Below are positions 17,722 through 27,957 of a stretch of 64,000 nucleotides of DNA, piece after piece. Location of the stretch: assembly GCA_016219015.1 (NCBI GenBank), contig JACRCL010000005.1, positions 1 through 64,000 on the forward strand, given 5' to 3'. The position numbers were made by a program, and so were the translations under genes. Origin of the DNA: Deltaproteobacteria bacterium (GTDB lineage Bacteria; Desulfobacterota; GWC2-55-46). A model generated the notes under the pieces. The model worked only from the letters and a program-made list of their open reading frames with translations. It made no database searches and was not told where the DNA came from. The first letter of the stretch is position 1. Each line of letters starts with the position of its first letter.

Positions 17722-19596
17722 TCACCTCTTCTTGAAGGGCGTGTACCTCCTGCCGCCCGCTTCGTAGAACTTGCTGAAGAACTCCACGTAATGGAGCCTC
17801 ATCGACTGTATCGAGGGGCTCAAGACGCTCAGCATGAGGTTGAGCGTATGGATAAGCCCCGCTACTATTATGCCCACCACGAGGTTCTCCGAAAGCCCGC
17901 CTATCTGGTTCGCCACCAGCGCCATCACCACCGAGGCCGTGCCCACGGCCATCAGACGGACGTAGGAGACGATGTTGCCGATGGCCTTCACGAACTCAAG
18001 GGGCCCGAGGACCCCCTCGAAGACCGTAAGTAAGATGAAGGAGATTATGAGCACTATCGCACCGGGCGTGAGGAGCCCTTTCGGCAGGTACTCGAACATG
18101 ATGCCGAGTATGACGAGGAAAGACACGACGAGCGCGAGGTAGGCTATCTTCGCGACGGCCTCCTTTGCCCTGCCTTTTAACAGGTGGTTCACCGCGCCGA
18201 TGATTATACCGAGGAGCACGTGGCCTATGCCTATGCCCATGGTGAGCACTATCAACGTCTGCAGGGCCTCGACCCTGTTAATTAGCAACGGGTGGAGGAT
18301 GCCGAGCTTTTCACCGAGGTCCCCGAAGAACTCTCCGAAGAGGAACCCGAAAAAGACCGCGGCGACCGAGCTTACGGCAAGCACCGTAAAGATGTCCCTA
18401 AAGGTATTGTTCGCCCTGAACCTCTTTCTCAGATAAAGGCTCAGGCCGAAGATTACCGCCCCGTACCCGATATCGCCCACTATGAGCCCCCAGAAGGCCG
18501 GGAAGAAGAGCGCCACATAGAGCGTCGGGTCTACCGAGCCGTACTTCGGCGGGGGCAGCGCCCCCAGAAAGACCTCGAACGGGCGGAGGAACCACGGGTT
18601 CTTGATGGATACCGGGATATTCTGCACCTCCCTTTCCTCCACCTCGAGCTCCCTTACAAGCACCCTGTCCCCGAAGAGCGTTAAAAACCTCTCCTTGAAC
18701 GGCTCGAACACGTCTACCGGGACCCAGCCCTCTATCACGAACGCGAACCGCGTCTGAGCGGCGTAAGTGAGGACGCCTATCTCGTCTATAGAGTCCTCGA
18801 CGGCCCTTAGCAGCCCGGCCATGACCCCGTACCAGTCGTTGGCTATCCTGTTCAGCTCACCTTCGACCCCTTCCATGAGCCTGGGGAGCTCTCCCCTGCG
18901 CCTGCCCATCTGCTTCAACGCGTTTATGAGGGTCATGTCAGCGTACTCGTCCGGGAGCCTCACCTCGTTTATGGCCTTGCCGGAAAGGAGGTACCTGACC
19001 TCCGGCTCGTGCTGCCTCGGGTATGTGAGGACTATGCCGATGGACGATTCGTCGAGGTCTTTCGCGTACAGCTGGTAGCTCCCGCCGGTGATCCTGTTTA
19101 TCTCGGCCTCTATTATTTTGGCGATATCCTCGCGGGTCTTCTCTATGGTCAGTCCTATGATATCGAAGTTCTTGAGGCCCCCGAGGCGGGATACTATGGG
19201 GGCGAACCCGGCCAGCAGCCTCTCGTACCTGTTTACGGTGTTCAACTCTTCCGTAAGCTCGTCCTTGCGCGCGTGGAGGAGTTTTATCCTCTCCTCCACG
19301 GGCGTGATGTCGTCGAGTATCTTCCGTATCTCGCCGCCGCCGACCCTCAGGGTCCTGTAGGAGGGCGGGGGCTCAAGGAGGGCAAGGAGGTTACGGAGCC
19401 TCTCGGCCGCCTTGTCGAGGTAGCTCTTCTCGGAGAGCTTCTCCCTTTCCATCGGAAGCCTGGAAAAGAAAGGCTCTTGCGGCCCGGCCTCGACCGACTC
19501 TATATGGACGACGGCCGCGTCGTGGAGGGCCTTTATGCAATCGTCGAGGCAACCCCTCGGGCCGATTATCTGGACCTTCCTCATCTTCTGTATCAT
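17722..19596 (-). CDS. atpI: A/V-type ATPase subunit I (membrane stator, a-like)
   Basis: 624 residues. A cytoplasmic N-terminal half of long coiled coils (to about 330) is followed by about seven or eight membrane helices. The essential channel arginine is Arg547 in NIVSYVRLMAVG. It forms the ion half-channels against the c-ring. It starts directly after the H stop. Confidence 0.95.
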   Translation of the reverse strand: MIQKMRKVQIIGPRGCLDDCIKALHDAAVVHIESVEAGPQEPFFSRLPMEREKLSEKSYLDKAAERLRNLLALLEPPPSYRTLRVGGGEIRKILDDITPVEERIKLLHARKDELTEELNTVNRYERLLAGFAPIVSRLGGLKNFDIIGLTIEKTREDIAKIIEAEINRITGGSYQLYAKDLDESSIGIVLTYPRQHEPEVRYLLSGKAINEVRLPDEYADMTLINALKQMGRRRGELPRLMEGVEGELNRIANDWYGVMAGLLRAVEDSIDEIGVLTYAAQTRFAFVIEGWVPVDVFEPFKERFLTLFGDRVLVRELEVEEREVQNIPVSIKNPWFLRPFEVFLGALPPPKYGSVDPTLYVALFFPAFWGLIVGDIGYGAVIFGLSLYLRKRFRANNTFRDIFTVLAVSSVAAVFFGFLFGEFFGDLGEKLGILHPLLINRVEALQTLIVLTMGIGIGHVLLGIIIGAVNHLLKGRAKEAVAKIAYLALVVSFLVILGIMFEYLPKGLLTPGAIVLIISFILLTVFEGVLGPLEFVKAIGNIVSYVRLMAVGTASVVMALVANQIGGLSENLVVGIIVAGLIHTLNLMLSVLSPSIQSMRLHYVEFFSKFYEAGGRRYTPFKKR

Positions 19597-19914
19597 CTAA
19601 CCGCCACCTGATATAAGCCTTATAACCTCTTTTATCGCCGTGTCCTTAATGGACCGGGCCCTGGTCTTAAGCTCTTCGGCGCTCCTTTCAGCCTCTTGCC
19701 CGATCCTCCTTACCTCTTCCATTACGGCGGCCTCGTCCCTTGAGGCGAGCTCCTTCAACTCCTTTTCAAGGGCCTTGAGCCTCTCGTTTTTAAGCTCGCG
19801 GGCGGACCTCATCGCGGCCTCCTTGATGGCGGAGGCGCGCCTTTTGGCGTCGCCAATCAGCGACTCCATCTCCTCTTCCTTGGACTTAAGCTCTTCAAGG
19901 ATGTCTTCGGGCAT
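19597..19914 (-). CDS. A/V-type ATPase subunit H (peripheral stalk coiled coil)
   Basis: 105 residues, almost entirely one Glu/Lys/Arg-rich amphipathic helix with regular heptads and a short GGG end, as in archaeal AhaH and the Thermus G subunit. It pairs with E. It is first of the ATPase genes; only 39 bases separate it from the comEA-like stop, so the operon promoter may lie further upstream. Confidence 0.82.
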   Translation of the reverse strand: MPEDILEELKSKEEEMESLIGDAKRRASAIKEAAMRSARELKNERLKALEKELKELASRDEAAVMEEVRRIGQEAERSAEELKTRARSIKDTAIKEVIRLISGGG

Positions 19915-19953
19915 CTTTTAGCCTTCTTCTAAGGACGGGCAATGCTTGATAAG

Positions 19954-20382
19954 TTATTGTTTTGGCAGGACTTTTCGTGCAGGCCGGCCAACCGGCCCTT
20001 TTATTGTGACAAGGTTCCTGATCTTTTCTAATTTGACTTTACCAACCCATTTAACCTCTGTCAATTGGTCAACGGACGTAAAGCCGCCGAGTTCCTTTCT
20101 TTTTTCAAGGATCCGGGCGGCTGTTTTGGGGCCTATGCCCGGGAGCAGGGCGAGGTCTTCTGCCGTGGCGGTGTTGATGTCGATGGGAAAGCCGGGGAGC
20201 ATCCCGCCCGCATTTTCGGCGGGCGTTTCAGCTAACAGGGGTGCCTGGACTTGAGGGTTTTCCGGTACGGCGTGGTTACGGGACGCGTCGGCAACGCTTC
20301 GATATCCAAAGGAGCGTACCAAAGGAATGGATAAGAGTATGATGGCGAGTATTATTAAAGCGCCGGACCTGTTTCGGGTCAT
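19954..20382 (-). CDS. ComEA-like helix-hairpin-helix protein
   Basis: 142 residues. An N-terminal membrane anchor (about 9-25) and a proline-rich linker lead to a tandem HhH domain: [25 protein letters not shown], then [18 protein letters not shown] (residues about 70-125). This fold binds double-stranded DNA without sequence preference, as in competence protein ComEA. It overlaps cimA by 4 bases (ATGA). DNA uptake is a guess; no other competence gene is nearby. Confidence 0.78.
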   Translation of the reverse strand: MTRNRSGALIILAIILLSIPLVRSFGYRSVADASRNHAVPENPQVQAPLLAETPAENAGGMLPGFPIDINTATAEDLALLPGIGPKTAARILEKRKELGGFTSVDQLTEVKWVGKVKLEKIRNLVTIKGPVGRPARKVLPKQ

Positions 20383-21971
20383 TTTTTAGATGAGAGGATT
20401 CTCTTCGCCTTCTTCCTGTCCTTGAAAAGCTTGTATTCGAGGCTGTCGACAAGCGCCTGCCAACTCGCCTCTATCACGTTATCGGAGACCCCTACCGTGC
20501 CCCACTTGTCCCTTGCGTCGCCGGATTCCACAAGGACCCTGACCTTGGCGGCAGTGCCCTGGACGCCCGCCAGCACCCTTACCTTGAAGTCAAGGAGCTT
20601 TACCTCCTTCAGTTCGGGATAAAAGCGCTCCAGGGCCTTGCGGAGAGCTGCATCAATCGCGTTTACCGGGCCGCTCCCCTCTGCCGCGGTATGCTCCACG
20701 ACTCCATTGACATCGAGCTTTATCGTGGCCTCGGCGAACGCCGGCTCGTTCTCTTTCTTCTTCTCGTCGATCACCCTGAAGCCGAGGAGCCTGAAGTACC
20801 GCGCCTTTTTCTTCAGGGCTTTCTGGATCAACAGCTCGAAAGAGCCTTCAGCGCCCTCGTACTGGAAGCCCTGGTGCTCGAGGCTCTTAAGCTCGTTCAA
20901 CAGGTCCTTGACGACCGGGGAGCCGCTCTCTATGTCCACGCCGTACTCACGCGCCTTGTAGATGATGTTCGACCTGCCGGAAAGGTCGGATACGAGCACC
21001 CTCTGGTGGTTGCCGACAAGCTCGGGCCTTATGTGCTCGTAGGTAAGCGGGCTCTTTACGACCGCGCTCACGTGGACCCCTCCCTTGTGGGCGAACGCGC
21101 TGTCGCCCACGTAAGGCTGGTGCTTGAAGTGCGGCAGGTTCGCAAGCTCGTATACGAACCGGGCGGTCTCCCTCAGCTTCTTGAGCCTCTCGTCCGTTAT
21201 GCAGTCTATATTCATCTTGAGCTTCAAGGCCGGTATTATGGAGCAGAGGTTGGCGTTACCGCACCTCTCGCCGAAGCCGTTTATCGTCCCCTGCACCATC
21301 GTGGCGCCCTCTTTTACAGCCAGGAGGGTATTTGAGACAGCAGCCTCTGAATCGTTATGCGCGTGGATGCCGATGGGGGCCGCCACGACCCTCCTAACCT
21401 CCCTGACGGTATCCGCCACCTCGAATGGCATCGTCCCGCCGTTTGTGTCGCAGAGGACGATTGTGTCGGCCCCGGCGTCTTCAGCTGCCGCAAGGGTCCT
21501 CAAGGCGTAGGGCGGGTCATCCCTGTAGCCGTCGAAGAAGTGTTCCGCGTCGTAGAAGACCTTGTCCGCCCTTTTTTTGAGGAAGGTTATCGTGTCGAAT
21601 ATCATCTCGAGGTTCTCTTCGAGCGATACCCTCAGGGCCTTAACCACGTGGAGCTTCCACGATTTGCCGAATACCGTTATGGCCGGGGTGCCGGAAGAAA
21701 GCAGGGCCTTCAGGTTGCCGTCATTCTTCGCCTTAACCCCGGCCCTGCGTGTCGAGCCGAAGCTCACTATCTCCGAATGGGCGAGCTTCTGCCTTCGGAC
21801 GGCCTTGAAGAACTCGATGTCTCGCGGGTTGGACCCGGGCCAGCCGCCTTCTATATAATGGACCCCGAGCTCGTCGAGCTTCAAGGCTATCCTTACCTTG
21901 TCCTCGACGGAAAAGGAGATGTCCTCGGCCTGTGTCCCGTCCCTTAATGTGGTATCGTAGATTTTAAGCAT
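20379..21971 (-). CDS. cimA: (R)-citramalate synthase
   Basis: 530 residues. HMG-CoA lyase-like barrel with LRDGTQAE (catalytic Arg, Asp), [16 protein letters not shown] and the metal ligands HAHND, followed by a C-terminal LeuA-type allosteric domain (about 400-520). The segment GGWPGSN and the overall form fit citramalate synthase rather than isopropylmalate synthase. It condenses pyruvate and acetyl-CoA as the first step of the threonine-independent isoleucine route, common in Geobacter relatives. Confidence 0.88.
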   Translation of the reverse strand: MLKIYDTTLRDGTQAEDISFSVEDKVRIALKLDELGVHYIEGGWPGSNPRDIEFFKAVRRQKLAHSEIVSFGSTRRAGVKAKNDGNLKALLSSGTPAITVFGKSWKLHVVKALRVSLEENLEMIFDTITFLKKRADKVFYDAEHFFDGYRDDPPYALRTLAAAEDAGADTIVLCDTNGGTMPFEVADTVREVRRVVAAPIGIHAHNDSEAAVSNTLLAVKEGATMVQGTINGFGERCGNANLCSIIPALKLKMNIDCITDERLKKLRETARFVYELANLPHFKHQPYVGDSAFAHKGGVHVSAVVKSPLTYEHIRPELVGNHQRVLVSDLSGRSNIIYKAREYGVDIESGSPVVKDLLNELKSLEHQGFQYEGAEGSFELLIQKALKKKARYFRLLGFRVIDEKKKENEPAFAEATIKLDVNGVVEHTAAEGSGPVNAIDAALRKALERFYPELKEVKLLDFKVRVLAGVQGTAAKVRVLVESGDARDKWGTVGVSDNVIEASWQALVDSLEYKLFKDRKKAKRILSSKK

Positions 21972-22014
21972 AATGTCTGACGTATCTATTAGTTGATGCG
22001 GAAAAATTTTAGAC

Positions 22015-22103
22015 TGTCATTCTGAGCGAAGCGAAGAATCCCGGAGCTGATGAAAGCAAAAAGTTTCGAGATTCTTCGTCGCCTTCGGCTCCTCAGAATG
22101 ACG
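22015..22103. repeat. Dispersed inverted repeat, family 1, copy B
   Basis: TGTCATTCTGAGCGAAGCGA at the left and CTCAGAATGAC at the right, inner arms AAGAATC/GATTCTT. It occupies the gap between lysC and cimA. Confidence 0.85.
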
Positions 22104-22145
22104 ACATTGGGGACTTTTCCGCAGTCCTGTTAGAAATGCTACCTT

Positions 22146-23387
22146 CTATTCCTTCTCTTCAACGACCTCGTTATTCCCGAGCCCGAAGGACTCATGGAGC
22201 ACCCTCACGGCGAGCTCGGTGTATTTTACGTCTATCACGCACGAGATCTTTATCTCGGAGGTCGATATCATCTGTATGTTGATGCCTTCCTTCGCCAGGA
22301 CCTCGAACATCTGCGATGCTATGCCCGCGTGGCTCCTCATGCCCGCGCCCACTATTGAGACCTTGGCTATGTTCGGGTCGCCCACGACCTCCTCGGCGCC
22401 TATCTCGGCGGCGGTCTTTTCCTTTATGAGCTTCAACGCCTTCTTGTAGTCGGAGTTCGATACCGTGAAGGTCAGGTCCGTATGCGCGTCGTGGCTTATG
22501 TTCTGGACTATCATGTCCACGTTTATGCCGTCCTCCGTGAGCGGGCGGAAGAGCTTCGCGGCGATCCCCGGCCTGTCCGGGACCCGCAGGACCGATATCT
22601 TGGCCTCGCTCTTGTTGTACGTGATGCCGGAAACGACTACCTTCTCCATCTCACTGTCCTCCTTGCAGACAAGCGTGCCTTCAGCGTCGGTAAACGAAGA
22701 CCTTACCATGACGGGTATTTCGTATTTTTTGGCGAACTCCACCGAGCGCGTCTGCAGCACCTTTGCCCCGAGGCTCGCCATCTCCAACATCTCGTCGTAG
22801 GAGACCTTCTTAAGTTTCCTCGCGTCCGAGCAGATATTCGGGTCCGTGGTATACACCCCCTCCACGTCCGTATATATCTCGCAGAGGTCCGCCTTTAACG
22901 CCGCCGCAAGGGCCACGGCCGTGGTATCCGACCCGCCCCTCCCGAGCGTCGTGATATTGCCCTGCCCGTCCATGCCCTGAAAGCCGGCTACGACGACTAT
23001 CGAGCCCTTTTTCAGCTCCTCAGCCATCTTATCCGTCCCTATCGACTCTATCCGGGCCGAGCCGAACTGCGAGTCAGTCACTATCGGGACCTGGTGGCCG
23101 AGGAAACTCTTCGCCCTGTAGCCCATCTCGTTCAATATTATTGCAAGGAGCCCTACGGTCACCTGCTCGCCCGTGGAGATGACCACGTCGTATTCCCTGC
23201 CCAGGGGGAATTCGGCGGCCTCCTGCGTAAGCCCTACGAGCTTGTTGGTCTCTCCCGACATGGCGGAGAGCACCACCACGACCTGGTTCCCGGCACCGGA
23301 GGTCTTTCCCACCCTCCTCGCGACGTTCCTGATCCTCTCGATGTTGCCGACCGAGGTCCCTCCGTACTTCTGCACTATCAAAGCCAT
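22146..23387 (-). CDS. lysC: Aspartate kinase
   Basis: 413 residues. Starts with the kinase motif [11 protein letters not shown], has [12 protein letters not shown] in the middle and ends in two ACT domains (about 265-410), so feedback control by lysine and/or threonine is expected. It phosphorylates aspartate for Lys, Thr and Met synthesis. The neighbouring cimA covers isoleucine. Confidence 0.95.
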   Translation of the reverse strand: MALIVQKYGGTSVGNIERIRNVARRVGKTSGAGNQVVVVLSAMSGETNKLVGLTQEAAEFPLGREYDVVISTGEQVTVGLLAIILNEMGYRAKSFLGHQVPIVTDSQFGSARIESIGTDKMAEELKKGSIVVVAGFQGMDGQGNITTLGRGGSDTTAVALAAALKADLCEIYTDVEGVYTTDPNICSDARKLKKVSYDEMLEMASLGAKVLQTRSVEFAKKYEIPVMVRSSFTDAEGTLVCKEDSEMEKVVVSGITYNKSEAKISVLRVPDRPGIAAKLFRPLTEDGINVDMIVQNISHDAHTDLTFTVSNSDYKKALKLIKEKTAAEIGAEEVVGDPNIAKVSIVGAGMRSHAGIASQMFEVLAKEGINIQMISTSEIKISCVIDVKYTELAVRVLHESFGLGNNEVVEEKE

Positions 23388-23427
23388 TACGACTTTCCTC
23401 CCGGCGAATGCGGGCCTTCCGGCCCCT

Positions 23428-24822
23428 CTATCTCTTCCTGCCTATCTTGTGTATGGCCGTGCCGTGCGCGTCCTCCGCCGCCTCCATGACCAGCTCCGGC
23501 AGCGTCGGGTGCGCGTGGACGGTCTCCGCTATGTCCTTTAACTTCGCGCCGGTCTTCATAACGACCGCGACCTCTCCGATAAGGTCTGTTGCGTGGGCGC
23601 CCACGATGGAGCAGCCGAGGACCTTATCCGTGCCGGGGTCGGCGATTATCTGGACGAACCCTTCTGTCTCTCCCATGCCGAGGGCCTTGCCTGACGCGGC
23701 ATAAGGGAACCTCCCGACCTTTACCGGGACGCCCTTCTCCTCCGCGTCTTTTTCACGCAGGCCCACGCTCGCTATTTCAGGATCGGTAAATATGCCCGCC
23801 GGGATGACCGAATAGTCCATGGCCGTGTCCTTACCCAAAGCGTTCTGTACGGCCACAATCCCCTGGGTGGAAGCGACATGGGCCAATAGCATCTTGCCCG
23901 TGACGTCGCCTATGGCGTAGACGCCCTTTACGCTCGTCTCCATCTTCTCATTTACGGTTATCCTGCCCTTATCCATATTGACGCCCACGGCCTCCAGCCC
24001 GAGCCCGGTTGAGTTGAAGCTCCGGCCTATAGAGACCATGACCTTTTCGGTCACGAATTCCCTGCCGTCCTTGAGCCTTGTCTTGACCCTGCCCTCCTCC
24101 ACCGTTACCGACTCGACGGACACCTCGGTAAGGACGGTCACGCCAAGCTCCTTGTACCTCTTCAATATCGTCCTCGATACCATTTTGTCTTCCGTCGATA
24201 GTATCGTGGGCAGGAGCTCGACTATGACTACGCTGCTGCCGAAGGCCGAAAAGAGCGTTGCGAACTCGCAGCCCATGACGCCGCCGCCTATTATAAGGAG
24301 TGACTTGGGCACCTCCCTCAAATCGAGCATCTCGGTAGAGGTGAGGACGCTTTTCCTGTCTATGTTGAATGCCGGTATCATGGCCGGCTCCGAGCCTGTG
24401 GCTATTATTATGGATTTCGCGGCGGCCTCTTCCGCCGTCCCGTCGGACTTCGTTACCCCGACCTTTCCGGGTGATTCGACGAAGGCCGAGCCACGGAGCG
24501 TCTCCACGCCGTTTCCTTTAAGGAGCTGCTCGACGCCTCCGACGAGCTTTTTTACTACGTCGTTCTTCCTGTCTACGGCTTTGCCGAGGTCGAATTTAAC
24601 CTCCCCGACGGTTACGCCGAACTCGCCCGCCCTTCTTGCAGCCGTCAACGCGCCAGCGGAGTAGTACAGCGCCTTCGTGGGTATGCAGCCCCTGTTGAGG
24701 CAGGTGCCGCCGATCTTATCCTTCTCCACAATGGCTACTTTCGCGCCCATCTGCGCTGCCCTTATGGCGGCGACATACCCGCCGGGCCCGGCGCCTACTA
24801 TGACTATGTCGAACTCTTTCAT
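23428..24822 (-). CDS. lpdA: Dihydrolipoyl dehydrogenase
   Basis: 464 residues. FAD motif [11 protein letters not shown], redox disulfide Cys41/Cys46 ([13 protein letters not shown]), NAD-binding GGGVMGCE, and the C-terminal His438/Glu443 pair (HPTLPE). It reoxidises lipoyl groups of 2-oxoacid dehydrogenases or the glycine cleavage system, none of which is in the window. It overlaps tsaE by 4 bases. Confidence 0.93.
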   Translation of the reverse strand: MKEFDIVIVGAGPGGYVAAIRAAQMGAKVAIVEKDKIGGTCLNRGCIPTKALYYSAGALTAARRAGEFGVTVGEVKFDLGKAVDRKNDVVKKLVGGVEQLLKGNGVETLRGSAFVESPGKVGVTKSDGTAEEAAAKSIIIATGSEPAMIPAFNIDRKSVLTSTEMLDLREVPKSLLIIGGGVMGCEFATLFSAFGSSVVIVELLPTILSTEDKMVSRTILKRYKELGVTVLTEVSVESVTVEEGRVKTRLKDGREFVTEKVMVSIGRSFNSTGLGLEAVGVNMDKGRITVNEKMETSVKGVYAIGDVTGKMLLAHVASTQGIVAVQNALGKDTAMDYSVIPAGIFTDPEIASVGLREKDAEEKGVPVKVGRFPYAASGKALGMGETEGFVQIIADPGTDKVLGCSIVGAHATDLIGEVAVVMKTGAKLKDIAETVHAHPTLPELVMEAAEDAHGTAIHKIGRKR

Positions 24823-25259
24823 CTCTCCCCCGCGGTCATATTCTTCCGGTCTATCTCTATCTCCCTTTCGTTCTCGCCGCGGTATGTGAACCTGACCGTA
24901 ATGGCGCAGTCGTCGAGAAGGCCGGGGACCTTATCCGCCCATTCTATTACAGAAACCCCCTTGCCGTAAACAAATTCTTGCAGCCCCGCGCCGAAGAACT
25001 CATCCGGGTTTGCTATCCTGTAGAGGTCTATGTGGTATAAGGGGAGCCTGCCGCCCCCGTATATGTTTATTATCGTGAAGCTCGGGCTTTTTATGAAGCC
25101 CCTCGATCCGAGCCCTCTCGCGATGCCCCTTACGAACCTTGTCTTCCCGCCCCCGAGCTCGCCTATGAGCCCCACGCAGTCGCCGGGAGTTAGCTCCTTT
25201 GCGAGCCCCTCCCCTATGCTCTCGGTCTCTTCCGGGGACCTTGATAAGACCTTTTTCAT
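24819..25259 (-). CDS. tsaE: tRNA threonylcarbamoyladenosine synthesis ATPase TsaE
   Basis: 146 residues, normal length. Walker A GELGGGKT (33-40) and the family segments SPSFTIINIY and HIDLYRI. It drives the TsaB/TsaD complex in making t6A37. It overlaps nnr and lpdA by 4 bases each. Confidence 0.95.
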   Translation of the reverse strand: MKKVLSRSPEETESIGEGLAKELTPGDCVGLIGELGGGKTRFVRGIARGLGSRGFIKSPSFTIINIYGGGRLPLYHIDLYRIANPDEFFGAGLQEFVYGKGVSVIEWADKVPGLLDDCAITVRFTYRGENEREIEIDRKNMTAGER

Positions 25260-26812
25260 ACGGGCGTGATGAACGAATTAAGTATCTTCGGTATATGGAC
25301 GAGAAGGTCGGTCGCGACCATCCCGGCCTCGCCGTTCAGGTCTTTTACCGCGTCACCTGCCATACCGTGGATATAGGCCCCTGCCGAGGCGGCCTCTATC
25401 GGGCCGTACCCCTGCGCGAGGAGTCCGCCTATCATGCCCGCGAGTATGTCGCCCGTGCCAGCGGTGGCAAGCCCGGGGTTACCCGTGGGGTTTATAAATA
25501 CCTGACCCTTGCCCGCTATTATTGTGCCCGCGCCCTTCAGCACGACCGTCGCCCCCGTCATCTCGGAGAGCCTCTCGGCTGAAGAGAGCCTGTTGGCCTG
25601 GACTTCATTTACCGGTATCTTCAACAGCCTCGACATCTCGCCGGGGTGCGGCGTAAGTATCACCTCGGCCTTGCGTCCCTTTAAGATGGACAGGTCCTTC
25701 GCGACGGCGTTAAGCCCGTCGGCGTCGATTATGAACGGCGCGTCTATATCCCTTACGAGTTTTTCAATAAGCTCGAATACCCCTTTTTTGTTCCCGAGCC
25801 CCGGGCCTATCAGGACGGCCGTCTTGTTGGCGAGCGCGTCCTTTATCCGGCCATAAGACTCCAAACCAACGGTCCTGTCAACGGTCTCGGGGACGCCTAT
25901 CGTCATGACCTCCGTCGTCTTTACTTCCATTATGGGGTTCAGGCTTTCGGGCAGGGCGATGGTCGTAAGCCCCGCCCCAATCCTCATGGCGGCCTCACCG
26001 GCCATGCAGGCCGCGCCGGTCATGCCGGGCGAACCCGCTATGATAAGTAAATGCCCGTATGAACTTTTGTGGGAGTCTGCCTTGCGCCTTTTTAAAAATG
26101 TCCTCAGCCAGTCCCCGGTGATGAGGTTCCATCTGATCGAAGGGTCCTCAATCAATTCCCTGGGCGACCCGATGTCAACAACCTCGACCCTTCCGGCATA
26201 GTCCCTGCCGGGGTAGACGTAGAGCCCTATCTTCGGCAGCGCCATCGTAGCCGTGATATCGGCCCTGACCGCAACCCCGAGGACCCTGCCCGTGCCGGCG
26301 TCGATGCCCGACGGGATATCTATTGCGACCGTCTTTTTGTTCAGGCTGTTTATGAGGTTGATGATTTCGGCATGGAGGCCCGTGACCCCGGTTGAAAGCC
26401 CGGTGCCGAATATGGCGTCAACTATGATGGAAGAGTGCCTCAGGGCCGATTCGCATTTCTTCAGGTCCTCGGCGGAAAGTACGGTAAAAACCTCGCCGTT
26501 CATCTTCCGCCACGCGGAGAGGTTAGCCCCTGCGTCGCCTTTTACGTCTTCGGGCCTCGCGAGCAGGAATACGGACGCGCTTATCCCGGAATTCCTCAAG
26601 TGGCGTGCGGCCACGAAACCGTCGCCCCCGTTGTTGCCTTTCCCGGCTATTATCGAGACCTTCTTCTGCCCGATGACGCCGGACAATTCCCTTTTTATTA
26701 TTTCGGCCGCGCCCCTCCCGGCGTTCTCCATGAGCTGGAGTGTCTTTATCGAGAAGTCCTTCTCCGACCTTCTGTCTATCTCCCGTATGGTATCGGAATC
26801 AGCGAGCTTCAT
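25256..26812 (-). CDS. nnr: Bifunctional NAD(P)H-hydrate epimerase / ADP-dependent dehydratase
   Basis: 518 residues, the fused two-domain form. N-terminal YjeF_N epimerase domain (about 1-215) with GKGNNGGDGFVAARHL; C-terminal ribokinase-like dehydratase (about 225-515) with HPGEMSRL and AGTGDILAG. It repairs damaged NADHX and NADPHX. It overlaps acpS by 4 bases upstream and tsaE downstream. Confidence 0.95.
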   Translation of the reverse strand: MKLADSDTIREIDRRSEKDFSIKTLQLMENAGRGAAEIIKRELSGVIGQKKVSIIAGKGNNGGDGFVAARHLRNSGISASVFLLARPEDVKGDAGANLSAWRKMNGEVFTVLSAEDLKKCESALRHSSIIVDAIFGTGLSTGVTGLHAEIINLINSLNKKTVAIDIPSGIDAGTGRVLGVAVRADITATMALPKIGLYVYPGRDYAGRVEVVDIGSPRELIEDPSIRWNLITGDWLRTFLKRRKADSHKSSYGHLLIIAGSPGMTGAACMAGEAAMRIGAGLTTIALPESLNPIMEVKTTEVMTIGVPETVDRTVGLESYGRIKDALANKTAVLIGPGLGNKKGVFELIEKLVRDIDAPFIIDADGLNAVAKDLSILKGRKAEVILTPHPGEMSRLLKIPVNEVQANRLSSAERLSEMTGATVVLKGAGTIIAGKGQVFINPTGNPGLATAGTGDILAGMIGGLLAQGYGPIEAASAGAYIHGMAGDAVKDLNGEAGMVATDLLVHIPKILNSFITPV

Positions 26813-27165
26813 TTCATGGGGGTCTTTTCTATTATGGTTTCGGCGAGGCTCATGCCGTTGTCGTGAGTTATCGAAAGGCTTACCCGCAGCCCCTTTTCAA
26901 GCCCCTTTACATTCAGCCCCGGCCTCCCGGCCGTGTCCCTCTCTATCTCGATGTCTTTATAGACGACCGCTTTTCCGAACGCCTTGATAAAGCTCGTCTT
27001 GGCGGCGAACCGGGCCGCGAGGTGGACCTCAGGGTTTCTCTTGCCCATACAGTAGGATAGCTCCTCGGCGGTAAAGAGCCTGTCGAAGAGCCTTTCACCC
27101 CAGCGGGCCATCGCGGACTTGAACCGTGCCACATCGACGGCGTCTATGCCTATGCCGTATATCAT
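26809..27165 (-). CDS. acpS: Holo-[acyl-carrier-protein] synthase
   Basis: 118 residues. The N-terminal GIGIDAVDVARF carries the Mg-binding Asp. The second conserved motif reads RFAAKTSFIKAFG; where most family members have KEAF, with a metal-binding Glu, this one has Lys-Thr-Ser. Position between pdxJ and nnr is conserved in this lineage. It transfers phosphopantetheine from CoA to acyl carrier protein. Confidence 0.88.
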   Translation of the reverse strand: MIYGIGIDAVDVARFKSAMARWGERLFDRLFTAEELSYCMGKRNPEVHLAARFAAKTSFIKAFGKAVVYKDIEIERDTAGRPGLNVKGLEKGLRVSLSITHDNGMSLAETIIEKTPMK

Positions 27166-27890
27166 AAAGGCCGGCTCGACACGATAAGCCTCTTCATCTC
27201 CTTTACCGCTTCGGGTATCCCGGCGTAGATGCTCCGGGCGATGATGCTGAAGCCTATGGCGAACTCGTCTATCTCCCTTATCGCCGCGACCTTCGAGACG
27301 TTCGCGTAATCGAGCCCGTGGCCCGCGTGGGTCTTCAAGCCCAGCCGCTTCGATAGAATGGCTGAGTCCTGTATCCTCTTTAGCTCGGCCTCGATCTCGT
27401 CCTCTTTTTTCGCCTCGGCGTACCTTCCGGTATGCAGCTCAATGCCGGTAGAGCCTATCCTGTGGCAGGCCTTGACCGATTCCAACGAGAGGTCGACGAA
27501 GAGGTTCACCGCTATACCCGCGTCCATCAGCATGGGCACGAACCTTTTCAGGTGGTCGAGGTTGGTCTTCACGTCGAGGCCGCCCTCGGTCGTAAGCTCC
27601 TGCCTTTTTTCGGGCACGAGAGTGACCATGTCGGGCTTTACCTCGAGGGCCTTCTCGAACATCTCTTTCGTGGCGGCCATCTCGAGGTTTAACCTGACCT
27701 TTACGGTCTTCCGGAGGATGTACAGGTCCCTGTCCTGGATATGACGCCTGTCCTCCCTTAGATGTACAGTTATCCCGTCTGCCCCGGCGATCTCCGCGAG
27801 CCCGGCCGCGATGACCGGGTCCGGCTCGTTCGAAAGCCTTGCCTGCCTTACAGTTGCTACATGGTCCACGTTAACCGAAAGCCTCGACAT
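27162..27890 (-). CDS. pdxJ: Pyridoxine 5'-phosphate synthase
   Basis: 242 residues. Starts LSVNVDHVATVRQAR and has ITVHLREDRRHI and ELHTGRYA, all family signatures of the PdxJ TIM barrel. It closes the pyridoxine ring from amino-ketone phosphate and deoxyxylulose 5-phosphate. It overlaps acpS by 4 bases. Confidence 0.96.
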   Translation of the reverse strand: MSRLSVNVDHVATVRQARLSNEPDPVIAAGLAEIAGADGITVHLREDRRHIQDRDLYILRKTVKVRLNLEMAATKEMFEKALEVKPDMVTLVPEKRQELTTEGGLDVKTNLDHLKRFVPMLMDAGIAVNLFVDLSLESVKACHRIGSTGIELHTGRYAEAKKEDEIEAELKRIQDSAILSKRLGLKTHAGHGLDYANVSKVAAIREIDEFAIGFSIIARSIYAGIPEAVKEMKRLIVSSRPL

Positions 27891-27957
27891 CTCTCAAAGA
27901 CTCCTTTAACAAATTTATCCAAGGCTGCGTCGCGCGCATGTAAAAGCGGGGAAGCCC

